This document shows, in pieces, positions 8,191-15,247 of a stretch of DNA of 27,972 bases. Below the pieces are notes generated by a model. It saw nothing but the letters and a program-made list of their open reading frames with translations. It did no database searches and had not been told where the DNA came from. Within the stretch, counting starts at the first letter, position 1, and the number at the start of each line of letters is the position of its first letter. This DNA is from Treponema sp. (GTDB taxonomy: Bacteria > Spirochaetota > Spirochaetia > Treponematales > Breznakiellaceae): positions 1 through 27,972 of the forward strand of contig JAIRMT010000055.1 of NCBI GenBank assembly GCA_031258505.1, in the 5' to 3' direction. A program made the translations under genes and the position numbers.

Positions 8191-9939
8191 ATGCGTATTC
8201 TTGAGACGAAAACACAAAACGCCCATTCCAGTAAGGCGCTTTTCAGCGCCCGCGCAGTCTGTATGCCGCTCATACTTATAGCGGCGCTCGTACCAGCAGC
8301 CTGTACGTCATCTGCTTCAACAAAGGCAATGGAAGAACAAGCGGCTAAAGAGAGAGCGGAGCAACTTCAGGCTGTCTATGCGCGCCGCTCTGAGTCTACG
8401 CTTGCTATACTTCCCTTCACAGGCGCGCAAGAGGCGGAACAGGGCGAAACCATAGCGGAACTCTTTTCCTTTAACAAAGACCTTAACTCCGCGTTTACGC
8501 TCATTCCGCGCACCAGCATCAACATTGCTATTCGTAATGAACAGGGCTTTCAGATGACATCCAGCATGACAGACCCGGACACAAGCGCTGCGCTTGGTAA
8601 GCAGCTGGGCGCAAAATACGTGCTTGCCGGCGCTATTACAAGGCTTGGCAATGAAAACCTCCTTATTATCTCCATACTTCACGTTGAAGACCTGCGCCAG
8701 ATTGCGGGAGACTTACAGACTTACGGGACTATTGAGGAGATAAGGGGCAAGCTGCCGAACATGGCGCGCAACATAGTTAATGCGCTGATAGCGGACAGCT
8801 CGAAGCTGCCCCTGCTTGCAGTTCCGCCTGTGCAGTGGTTGGGCAGCTATGATAACAGCGAGGCGGACATCATGGCGCAGGCGCTTGCCATGTACCTTGT
8901 GCAAAGCGGGAAGTATGCGGTCTATCCGCGCACTAAGAGCCTTGAAAAGGTGCAGGAGGAGTACAACAACCAGTTCGGCGGAGACGTGGCTGATGAGTAC
9001 CTGCCGCATATAAGCATGGGGGATAATCCGCGTCTTGTGCTGTCCGTAACAGCGCGAAAACTGGGGAATGACAATATGTTTAATGCGGCGATCATCAACC
9101 TTGAGACAGGCGCACAGGAAGGCGGGGAAAGCGTGGATTATCAGAATCTCAATGACGGTATAAGGGTGATGGAAAAACTTGCATTGAAACTGACCGGACA
9201 GGAGGAAAGGCTCGCAGCGGAACAGGAAAGGCGCAGCCATACCGTAAACAGCGCCTCTTCTTTTGCACAGGCAATAAGCGCCATTAACAACGACAACGCA
9301 GGCGGCGCGTATACCATTACCCTAAAGGGCGACTTTAGCGCTGCTCCTGTCAGCTTTACCGAAAACGCCTCTAAAACCATTACTATCAAAGGGGATGGAA
9401 TCGCGCGTACCATCTCAAACAACGGCGGGAAAGCGCTGTTTACCGTACCGCAAGGCATAAGCCTTGTGCTGGACAGCGGGGCTACACTTGATGGCAATGG
9501 TAAAACGGCGTCGCTTGTATCTGTAAGCGGCGGGACGCTTGTTATGAAAAACGGTTCAACAGTACGAAGAGCTAAAGCGAGCGGCGTGTATGTGGCGGGC
9601 GGCACGTTTACGATGGAAGGGGGAATCATAAGCGGGAATACTGCCCGCCCCGGCTCCGGCGGCGGCGTGTATGTGGCTAGCACTGCTACGTTTACGATGG
9701 AAGGGGGAACCATAAGCGGGAATACTGCCCGCAACGGCAGCGGCGGCGGCGTGTATGTAGCGGGTGGCACGTTTACCAAGCGCGGTATGAGTACCATTGA
9801 CGCTATTAACCAGGCAGCAAATGAAGGAAAAGTGGTATATGTCTACGACGGCTCTAAAACTAAAGCGCGCAACAGCGCCGCAGGTCCCAATGTCGACATG
9901 GACAGCCGTATAGATGGCAGAGCGGGCGGCTGGGAATAG
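8191..9939 (+). CDS. Lipoprotein with two TolB/CsgG-like domains and a C-terminal beta-helix
   Basis: I place the start at the ATG at 8191, preceded by AAGGAG at about 8178, rather than at 8095, where the upstream frame is a gene fragment. The 582-residue protein has a signal peptide with Cys38 (LVPAAC) as a likely lipid site. Two domains related to those of the lipoprotein at 5463 follow (about 66-200 and 205-338), with LAILPF, PRT and ITRLG-type strands. A region with a parallel beta-helix pattern follows (about 350-535): short strands ending in turns such as GNGK and GGT, and three repeats of GVYVA..TFTMEGG.ISGNTAR. The helix seems short and ends abruptly. Function is unknown; surface adhesion or polysaccharide contact are guesses. 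It has the same plan as its neighbour with a different C-terminal module. Confidence 0.8.
   Translation: MRILETKTQNAHSSKALFSARAVCMPLILIAALVPAACTSSASTKAMEEQAAKERAEQLQAVYARRSESTLAILPFTGAQEAEQGETIAELFSFNKDLNSAFTLIPRTSINIAIRNEQGFQMTSSMTDPDTSAALGKQLGAKYVLAGAITRLGNENLLIISILHVEDLRQIAGDLQTYGTIEEIRGKLPNMARNIVNALIADSSKLPLLAVPPVQWLGSYDNSEADIMAQALAMYLVQSGKYAVYPRTKSLEKVQEEYNNQFGGDVADEYLPHISMGDNPRLVLSVTARKLGNDNMFNAAIINLETGAQEGGESVDYQNLNDGIRVMEKLALKLTGQEERLAAEQERRSHTVNSASSFAQAISAINNDNAGGAYTITLKGDFSAAPVSFTENASKTITIKGDGIARTISNNGGKALFTVPQGISLVLDSGATLDGNGKTASLVSVSGGTLVMKNGSTVRRAKASGVYVAGGTFTMEGGIISGNTARPGSGGGVYVASTATFTMEGGTISGNTARNGSGGGVYVAGGTFTKRGMSTIDAINQAANEGKVVYVYDGSKTKARNSAAGPNVDMDSRIDGRAGGWE
9583..9775 (+). 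repeat. Coding tandem repeats in the beta-helix lipoprotein
   Basis: Units starting with GGCGTGTATGT at 9583, 9664 and 9748 are 81 and 84 bp apart and stay in frame. They encode 27-28 residue turns of the type GVYVA, FTMEGG, ISGNTAR. The DNA copies are very similar, which suggests recent expansion or exchange. Confidence 0.8.
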
Positions 9940-9944
9940 CAGGC

Positions 9945-9973
9945 TTGCGCAGCAGAGGGCTGGGCAGTATACT
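9945..9973 (+). promoter_or_regulatory. Candidate promoter of the DUF4469 gene
   Basis: TTGCGC (9945-9950) and TATACT (9968-9973) are separated by exactly 17 bp, 58 bp before the start codon at 10031. The -10 box is good and the -35 box is weak. Confidence 0.4.
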
Positions 9974-10030
9974 TTCAAATCATAAGTCCGCCTGCGCTTC
10001 AACACAGCAGCGGACGATAAGGAGCTTCTT

Positions 10031-10783
10031 ATGGCAAAGAAATCATCGTGGAAGGTTTGGCTTAAGCGAAACCTGCTCACCAAAGACGTGGAAAACGACT
10101 TCACCGCTGAAGTCTCCACTATCGGAGAAACCTTGCGTAACGACGACATTGCGGCGCGCATCGTTGCAGGGCGTTCTGAGCTGCGGCTCGAAACCATCCA
10201 GAGCATCCTCGCGGGTCGGGACGAAATCGTGCGCGACGCCATCGCCCAGGGAACCGCAGTTCAAGACGGGTGCGTGCGTATTGCCCCGCGGGTAAGCGGA
10301 AACTGGATCGGCGTGTCCCACGCGTTTGACCCGCGTACCCACAAGCTCGGCATTGACGTGTCTCCCAGCGCGGAATTGCGGGCTGTACTTGAGACGGTCG
10401 GCGTTGAAGTGCTTGGCGAGAAGGACTCTGGCGCGTTCATCGGGCTTGTAACGGACGTTACCACAGGCAAGACCGACGGTACGATAACCCCTGACGAGGA
10501 TATTATTGTCAGCGGCGACAAAATCAAGATACTGCCGGAAGACGATGCTGAGTTAGGCGTCTTTTTCGTGGACGCAAACGGCGCGGAAACGCGCGTTACC
10601 CGCAAACTCACGGAGAACCTTCCCAAGAAGCTGGTATTCCGCGTCCCCTCGCTTCCCGCCGGCTCGTATAGCTTGAAGATTATAACCCGTTTTTCCAACG
10701 CCCAACATCTGCTCAACGAGCCCCGCACGATTATCTATGAATTTCCCCTGGTTATTCCCCAGCCAGCACCTCCCAGCGTATAA
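10031..10783 (+). CDS. HU-like DNA-binding domain plus DUF4469 protein
   Basis: This 250-residue protein has no signal peptide. The N-terminal half (about 1-120: KVWLKRNLLTKD, TLRNDDIAARI, then RIAPRVSGNWIG) resembles the IHF/HU-like domain found before DUF4469 in Bacteroides and spirochaete proteins. The C-terminal half (about 125-245) matches the DUF4469 pattern GVEVLGEKDSGAFIGLVTD, with TGKTDGTITPDEDI and a final Ig-like segment. The ATG has AAGGAG at 10019-10024. The molecular role is not established; DNA binding is suggested only by the N-terminal fold. A fragment of a second copy sits at 8095. The gene is followed directly by repeat array 2. Confidence 0.83.
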   Translation: MAKKSSWKVWLKRNLLTKDVENDFTAEVSTIGETLRNDDIAARIVAGRSELRLETIQSILAGRDEIVRDAIAQGTAVQDGCVRIAPRVSGNWIGVSHAFDPRTHKLGIDVSPSAELRAVLETVGVEVLGEKDSGAFIGLVTDVTTGKTDGTITPDEDIIVSGDKIKILPEDDAELGVFFVDANGAETRVTRKLTENLPKKLVFRVPSLPAGSYSLKIITRFSNAQHLLNEPRTIIYEFPLVIPQPAPPSV

Positions 10784-10831
10784 GTGTTTTTCCCCCAGCC
10801 GGACTCGCCGCTCCTGAGTGCGCGTGAGCTA

Positions 10832-11210
10832 GTGTGTGTCTCACACATGGTCTAGTGTGAGTCTCACACATGGTCTAGTGTGAGTCTCACACGTGAGCTG
10901 GTGTGAGTCTCACACATGGTCTAGTGTGAGTCTCACACGTGAGCTGGTGTGAGTCTCACACGTGAGCTGGTATGAGTCTCACACGTGAGCTGGTGTGAGT
11001 CTCACACGTGAGCTGGTGTGTGGCAGACACGTGAGCTGGTGTGTGGCACTTGGGCTGATATGTCTCTGTCCCTCAGGCTGATATGTCTCTGTCCCTCAGG
11101 CTGATATGTCTCTGTCCCTCAGGCTGGTGCGTCTCTGGCACTTGTGTCTCTGTGGCACTTGGGTTGGTGTGTGGCACTCAGGGTCTCTGGCACTTGTGTC
11201 TCTGGCACGC
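10832..11210. repeat. Tandem array 2: palindromic units with an exact 23-bp period
   Basis: Units begin at 10832, 10855, 10878, 10901, 10924, 10947, 10970, 10993, 11016 and 11039, exactly 23 bp apart. Most carry the 15-nt palindrome GTGTGAGTCTCACAC separated by GTGAGCTG or ATGGTCTA. The last two change to GTGTGTGGCAGACAC and GTGTGTGGCAC. Three units built on CTGATATGTCTCTGTCCC follow at 11055, 11078 and 11101, still in the 23-bp register. After 11124 the array decays into TCTCTGGCACTTGTG words that match the flank of the transposase gene. It runs directly into block B. No gene is supported in it. Confidence 0.92.
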
Positions 11211-11214
11211 GGGC

Positions 11215-11335
11215 GGGAAAAAGAGTGGGGGTAGCGGAAAACACGCGAAGCGGGTTTGGAGCGAGGGGGAGCAGCGGAGATAACGGCGCAACATTGGGAG
11301 TGTGGGCGCGATTCTTCCTCAACGGCGCTCCCCCT
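11215..11335. repeat. Conserved structured block B (paralogue of 7866-7987)
   Basis: This 121-nt copy is the counterpart of block A and is likewise placed at the end of a short-unit array. The outer arms AGGGGGAGC (11264-11272) and GCTCCCCCT (11327-11335) are identical to block A. The inner hairpin (11291-11295 with 11299-11303, loop GGG) has a C-G pair where block A has T-A. It is followed 75 bp later by a tRNA gene. Confidence 0.75.
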
Positions 11336-11360
11336 TCTTAGAAATCAGCTTGAAAGGCTC

Positions 11361-11389
11361 TTTACATTTGGGTAAAGATAGGGTAAAAG
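11361..11389 (+). promoter_or_regulatory. Candidate tRNA promoter
   Basis: TTTACA (11361-11366) and TAAAAG (11384-11389) have a 17-bp spacer and end 20 bp before the tRNA. An overlapping alternative is TTGAAA (11350-11355) with TAAAGA (11373-11378), also 17 bp apart. Confidence 0.4.
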
Positions 11390-11409
11390 AAACTGACGCG
11401 CGAATCTAA

Positions 11410-11483
11410 GCGACACTAGCTCATCAGGATAGAGCAACTGCCTTCTAAGCAGTAGGTAGGGGGTTCGAGTCCCTCGTGTCGCG
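11410..11483 (+). tRNA. tRNA-Arg (anticodon TCT)
   Basis: A full cloverleaf can be drawn. The acceptor stem is GCGACAC (11410-11416) with GTGTCGC (11476-11482). The anticodon stem ACTGC/GCAGT (11437-11441 and 11449-11453) encloses loop CTTCTAA with anticodon TCT at 11444-11446. The variable loop is AGGTA. The T arm is 11459-11475 with loop TTCGAGT. The discriminator is G11483 and CCA is not encoded. It reads AGA codons. Confidence 0.95.
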
Positions 11484-11486
11484 GAA

Positions 11487-11521
11487 GCGACTCTCTGTTT
11501 TACAGAGAGTCGCGTTTTTTT
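11487..11521 (+). terminator. Rho-independent terminator of the tRNA
   Basis: A perfect 12-bp stem (GCGACTCTCTGT at 11487-11498, ACAGAGAGTCGC at 11502-11513) has a TTT loop and is followed by seven T residues from 11515. Confidence 0.93.
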
Positions 11522-11588
11522 CTGGGGGCAAATGGGCGAGTTTGCGGGGTGTTTATGCGCGAAGGCAGGGCTGAGGTTTTTTAGCTCT

Positions 11589-11634
11589 GCCCTCGAAGTA
11601 GTGTTGGGCTTCAGCCCTCAAAGTAGCGCTGGGC
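11589..11634 (-). repeat. Duplicated 3' tail of uxaC
   Basis: The 21 nt at 11614-11634 encode the last UxaC residues (AQRYFEG). They are repeated 25 bp downstream at 11589-11609 with three mismatches (AQHYFEG). The second copy lies past the stop codon and is not translated in phase. Confidence 0.6.
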
Positions 11635-13038
11635 GTTTCTGAACGAAATATCGCGCGCCATGCCGCTTAACAAGGCAAAGTCGTTGGGTATCTCTCCTTC
11701 CTCAGCCCAGTTACCAATCAGATTGCAGAGAATGCGGCGGAAATACTCGTGGCGCGGATAGGAAAGGAAGCTGCGCGAGTCAGTGAGCATACCCACAAAG
11801 CGGGACAAAAGGCCCACGCTGGCAAGTATCTTCATCTGGTCTTCCATGCCGTCGCGGTGATCGAGAAACCACCACGCCGAACCAAGCTGCATCTTGCCCG
11901 GTATGCCCTCGCCCTGAAACGAACCCATGATGCTTGCCAAGGGGTAAAAGTCTTTGGTGTTGAGGCTGTAGAGTATGGTCTTGGGTAAGGTTCCCTGGGC
12001 TTCCAAAAGGTCCAGAAAGCGGGCTAGATTTGCCGCAACTGGATGATCATGCACGGCGTCATAGCCTGTGTTCGGGCCAAGCGCCTTGAGCATCCGTGTA
12101 TTGGGGCTGCGCAGGGCTGAAAGGTGAAGCTGCATGACCCAGCTGCGCCGGTGATATTCCTCGCCAAAGAAGCGCAGTAAAAAGGTTTGGTAGGAGTCAA
12201 GGGAACGCGGGTCAGAAGTCTGGCCGGCAAGCGCCTTTTTGAACGTTTCGTCCACTTCCTTTTCCCAGAGCGAGCCTGTCGTGCCGTTACTAGCCAGAGC
12301 AAAGGGCAGAGATTCCAGCCCGTGATCAGCAGCGCGACAGCCGTTTTTGTCAAACAAGTCAAGGCGGGAACGGAGCGCGTCGAGGAGTTCATCCAGATTA
12401 GTGATAGTTTTGCCTGCTGCATTAGCAAGCGTCGCTATGTATTCAGCAAAACCTGCCTTGTCGATAGCCACTGCCGCATCAGGACGGAACGACGGCAGGA
12501 TTTTGGCAGGCGCAGCCTTACTCGCAGCAAGCTGGCTGTGCCATTCGAGGCTGTCTACGGGATCGTCGGTGGTTCCCAGGGCGTAAACCTTGAAGCGCTT
12601 AAAAATGCCATACACAGAAAGCTCAGGGTCTTGCGCCAGTTTCTCATTCGCAGCTTTCCAGATAGCTGGAGCGCTTTCACTGTTAAGCGGTTCATAAATG
12701 TCAAAAAAGCGCTGTAACTCAAGGTGAGTCCAGTGATAGAGAGGATTCCCGATGAGGCGGGGAACTGTTTTAGCCCAGGCGAGGAATTTCTCGTAGGGTT
12801 CGGCGTTACCAGTGATGAAACGCTCGTCAATGCCATTTGCCCGCAATGCCCGCCATTTGTAGTGATCTCCGCCAAGCCAGACTGCAGCGAGGTCAGAGAA
12901 ACGGCAATCATCGGCGATTTCCTTGGGGTTAAGATGACAGTGATAATCGAAGATCGGCTCCTCTGCGGCTGCCTCATGGTAAAGCCGTTGAGCCGTTGCT
13001 GTGTTAAGCAGGAAGTCTTTGTCAATGAAATTTTTCAC
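11611..13038 (-). CDS. uxaC: Glucuronate (uronate) isomerase
   Basis: It interconverts D-glucuronate with D-fructuronate and D-galacturonate with D-tagaturonate, the first cytosolic step of hexuronate breakdown. At 475 residues it is the usual length. The metal-binding DYHCHLNPKEI lies at 31-41 near the N-terminus, as in the amidohydrolase-fold UxaC family, and LYHWTHLELQRFF and the C-terminal RNAQRYF are also typical. The start is a GTG with AGGAG at 13045-13049, six bases upstream. No other uronate genes (uxuA, uxuB, kdgK) are in the window, so regulation and supply come from elsewhere. Its start codon lies within a perfect inverted repeat (13036-13044 with 13073-13081). Confidence 0.95.
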   Translation of the reverse strand: MKNFIDKDFLLNTATAQRLYHEAAAEEPIFDYHCHLNPKEIADDCRFSDLAAVWLGGDHYKWRALRANGIDERFITGNAEPYEKFLAWAKTVPRLIGNPLYHWTHLELQRFFDIYEPLNSESAPAIWKAANEKLAQDPELSVYGIFKRFKVYALGTTDDPVDSLEWHSQLAASKAAPAKILPSFRPDAAVAIDKAGFAEYIATLANAAGKTITNLDELLDALRSRLDLFDKNGCRAADHGLESLPFALASNGTTGSLWEKEVDETFKKALAGQTSDPRSLDSYQTFLLRFFGEEYHRRSWVMQLHLSALRSPNTRMLKALGPNTGYDAVHDHPVAANLARFLDLLEAQGTLPKTILYSLNTKDFYPLASIMGSFQGEGIPGKMQLGSAWWFLDHRDGMEDQMKILASVGLLSRFVGMLTDSRSFLSYPRHEYFRRILCNLIGNWAEEGEIPNDFALLSGMARDISFRNAQRYFEG

Positions 13039-13081
13039 GCGCTACTCCTAGAATATGTTTGTTTATCAAGAATAGCGCGTG
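13036..13081 (-). promoter_or_regulatory. Inverted repeat over the uxaC start
   Basis: CACGCGCTA (13036-13044) and TAGCGCGTG (13073-13081) are perfect inverted arms of 9 bp with a 28-nt centre. One arm contains the GTG start codon and the centre holds the AGGAG. It could fold in the mRNA and limit initiation, or act as a DNA operator. Confidence 0.5.
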
Positions 13082-13088
13082 TATCACA

Positions 13089-14399
13089 TCAGGGCAAGTT
13101 AGCCTGAAACGGTTCGAAGCGGGCTTCTACCGGAACACGAAGCAGGTTGATGAACTGCTTCGGATACCGTGTCTTAAAATTGGCAAACGAAGTTTCAGCC
13201 GCGCTCTCAAAGACCGTAATCTGAAACTCGCCCGCCTCAGTGAAGTACGGTAGGAGTACCGCAAGGTGAAAGTATTGACGGAGATGCTGTGCATTTGCCA
13301 TCTCGCGGCTTATCGTAGCGATGTAAAGATTTCCCGGTTCGTCAATGGCAAGGGTGTAGAGGAGCGCATGAATACCCTCAGACTGAAAACCTACGTTAAG
13401 CTGGTAGTCAGGATAGGAGCGAATCGTGGTTCCGTTACGGGTTCGCTCGATAAGCGAGGCAAAGGGCGCAGTACGCACCTCAATCTCCTCGATATTGCCA
13501 GAATCTGGCGTACGCAGAACCATACCCGCGATAGAAGCCAGATGCCGGCCCCAGTCAAGACCGAAAAACAGGTCATAAATCTCCTCATAAAGTTTAGTAA
13601 ACGAGGAACCGCGCTCGCCAAAAGCTGTTTTCAAGGGGGGAATCGGTAAGGTTGTACCGGTATAAGGACGCAGTATGCCGTCAATGACCCACTTGGTAAA
13701 GCCAGAACAATTAAGCCCGAACTCTCCGCTCTGTGGTTCAAGCGTTTCAATAAACACATAGCGCCCATTTTCATCAATAGCCCCATCGTCGCGGTAACTA
13801 AGTAGGGGAAGAACCTCCTGTATCTTGTTGATCATAGCCTGCATATCACGGTATTCAGCAGGATTAGGATCGAAGTAATGGCGGGGGAACTTATTTCCGG
13901 CAATAGAAAACACCTCTTCAAGCGGAACCACCATGAGCCGCTCAATTGAATAGGGCAGAGACAATGAGCGCACAACATAAGCGTCGTAAAGTACCACATC
14001 CATAACCGAGCGGTCCTTATCAAGAGGCCGGAACTGGACGTAAGCCTGTGGATCGCTTCGCAGGAAGACCCGAATCCGGCTCACCTCGCCGGTATCCCGC
14101 CTCCGAGTCAGTATCCATGAGCCCTGCGCCCAGCCCGGGTAGGCGCCGTTGAGTTCCCGCGCCAGAATAACCATGAACTCGTCCCTTCCGGACTCAGCTC
14201 GCACCTGTATACGGTCGGCGTTGGGCAGGCGGTAATAGAAGTACGGCCTGCCCAAGACTCGCTCCGGCGCTTCGGTGAACCAGGTATCCCGCAACGCCAT
14301 CCGCAACGAAGAATCGTCGGGTATGTACCGCGTGGGTAGGTCAAGCCCGTACAGAGAGGAAAACAGACCAATAAGTATGAAACAGAAAAATCCGCGCAT
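13089..14399 (-). CDS. Exported protein of unknown function with an NlpC/P60-like cysteine motif
   Basis: I choose the ATG at 14399 because MRGFFCFILIGLFSSLYG then forms a signal peptide. The open frame extends to 14558 only through repeat sequence. The mature protein (about 418 residues) has no repeats or further membrane segments. The best motif is GLNCSGFTKW (228-237), which resembles the DCSGF nucleophile region of NlpC/P60 cysteine peptidases. Candidate partner histidines are H344 (EGIHALLY) and H378. The N-terminal 200 residues match no family I know. It could be a cell-wall amidase-like or papain-fold protein; this is inference from one motif. It ends 50 bp before uxaC on the same strand. 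Its ribosome binding site is weak (AGAAG). Confidence 0.72.
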   Translation of the reverse strand: MRGFFCFILIGLFSSLYGLDLPTRYIPDDSSLRMALRDTWFTEAPERVLGRPYFYYRLPNADRIQVRAESGRDEFMVILARELNGAYPGWAQGSWILTRRRDTGEVSRIRVFLRSDPQAYVQFRPLDKDRSVMDVVLYDAYVVRSLSLPYSIERLMVVPLEEVFSIAGNKFPRHYFDPNPAEYRDMQAMINKIQEVLPLLSYRDDGAIDENGRYVFIETLEPQSGEFGLNCSGFTKWVIDGILRPYTGTTLPIPPLKTAFGERGSSFTKLYEEIYDLFFGLDWGRHLASIAGMVLRTPDSGNIEEIEVRTAPFASLIERTRNGTTIRSYPDYQLNVGFQSEGIHALLYTLAIDEPGNLYIATISREMANAQHLRQYFHLAVLLPYFTEAGEFQITVFESAAETSFANFKTRYPKQFINLLRVPVEARFEPFQANLP

Positions 14400-14450
14400 A
14401 CTTCTATTATCGAATAGCTTGAAAGATATGTTAAACATCGTTTCACACCA

Positions 14451-14529
14451 GTATGCCGACAAAAGTGCCAGAGACAAGTGCCAGACACATGAGGTATGCC
14501 CGGTATGCCAACAAAAGTGCCAGAGACAA
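14451..14529. repeat. REP-like repeats upstream of the RAYT gene
   Basis: A 27-nt unit built on GTATGCC.ACAAAAGTGCC and then AGAGACAA occurs at 14451-14477 and 14503-14529 with one mismatch. A GTGCCAGACAC lies between them. GTGCCAGAGACA is the reverse complement of TGTCTCTGGCAC, which recurs in array 2 (about 11131-11208). This ties the transposase flank to the arrays. Confidence 0.8.
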
Positions 14530-14591
14530 AAAGTATTAAAATTCTCAGACACCCACAAAGCATTCTACAATCCTCATCCCTTATTATAGAT

Positions 14592-15095
14592 ATGAGAAAG
14601 CCAAGAGAACGCGAAGACAACGTAATCTATGACGTTAGCTCCGAAATTAACCGCGGGGCTGCGGACCTGCAGTCGCCTGAGATGAAGACTAAGTTCTTAG
14701 TCTTCGTCAAAAAGGCGCAACAGAAGTATTCTTTTGAACTTCTGAACTTCTGTATCACGGATAACTATATCCATCTCATCATCAAGCCGGCGTCGGGACA
14801 GTCTATCTCCAGAATCATGCAGTGGATCAAAGGGAACTTTGCGAAATACTGGAACAAAGAACATAATACGAAAGGGCATTTGTGGGGAGAACGCTTTTTC
14901 TCGAAGATCATCAGGAACGTGTCCCAGTTTTGGGATAGTATTAAGTATATTGATGAGCGTCCGGTGGAGGCGAAACTGGCTGCGAAGGCGGAGGATTGGG
15001 AGTTTTGCGGCTTATACCACGACGCGCGCGGCCGTTTGGATGTAGTAGCTATACCTCGGATCGTTATGCCGTGGCTATTCTTCGGCATAGCTTAA
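14592..15095 (+). CDS. REP-associated tyrosine transposase (RAYT, Y1/IS200-like domain)
   Basis: This 167-residue protein belongs to the Y1 transposase family that nicks single-stranded REP-type hairpins. The family landmarks are EINRGA (18-23), the HUH region ITDNYIHLIIKP (55-66), SRIMQWIKGNFAKYWN (73-88), KGHLWGERFFSKII (94-107) and the catalytic tyrosine in IKYIDERPVEA (Tyr119). The expected HUH motif NHVH reads NYIH, so the first metal-binding histidine is a tyrosine (Tyr59). The protein may be impaired. I start at 14592; a longer frame from 14496 only translates repeat DNA. No ribosome binding site is clear. REP-like words flank the gene on both sides and there are no IS terminal repeats, as expected for a RAYT rather than an insertion sequence. 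Confidence 0.85.
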   Translation: MRKPREREDNVIYDVSSEINRGAADLQSPEMKTKFLVFVKKAQQKYSFELLNFCITDNYIHLIIKPASGQSISRIMQWIKGNFAKYWNKEHNTKGHLWGERFFSKIIRNVSQFWDSIKYIDERPVEAKLAAKAEDWEFCGLYHDARGRLDVVAIPRIVMPWLFFGIA

Positions 15096-15247
15096 AGCAA
15101 ACAGCGTCAGACACTTTTAAGGGAAGAACATCTACACGATTGATAAACTACAGGAACGTACAAGGTTTCTGCTTCTCCGTATAGCACAGGGACAAGATCA
15201 TGTACTAAGCTATCTTTATCTAACGGTAAAGCATGAGGTGTAGATTC
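15096..15247. other. Short intergenic region with a REP-like word
   Basis: GTCAGACAC at 15106-15114 lies just past the RAYT stop and matches words of array 1. An open frame of about 40 codons (15121-15243) has no start codon and no recognised similarity, so I do not call it. Otherwise nothing is seen. Confidence 0.6.

Noticed and set aside
10832..11147. CRISPR array
   Set aside because: The units are palindromes with 8-nt partly repeated spacers and no unique spacers of about 30 nt; no cas genes are present.
11410..11483. tRNA-Arg as an integration site for a genomic island
   Set aside because: No integrase and no second copy of the tRNA 3' end are visible in the window.
14400..14558. Longer start (14558) for the exported NCSGF protein
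   Set aside because: The extra 53 residues translate repeat DNA (rich in Cys, Trp and His) and would bury the signal peptide.
14496..14591. Longer start (14496) for the transposase
   Set aside because: The added residues are repeat sequence; the Y1 domain begins just after 14592.
15121..15243. Open frame of 40 codons between the RAYT and HExxH genes
   Set aside because: It has no start codon or ribosome binding site and no similarity I recognise.
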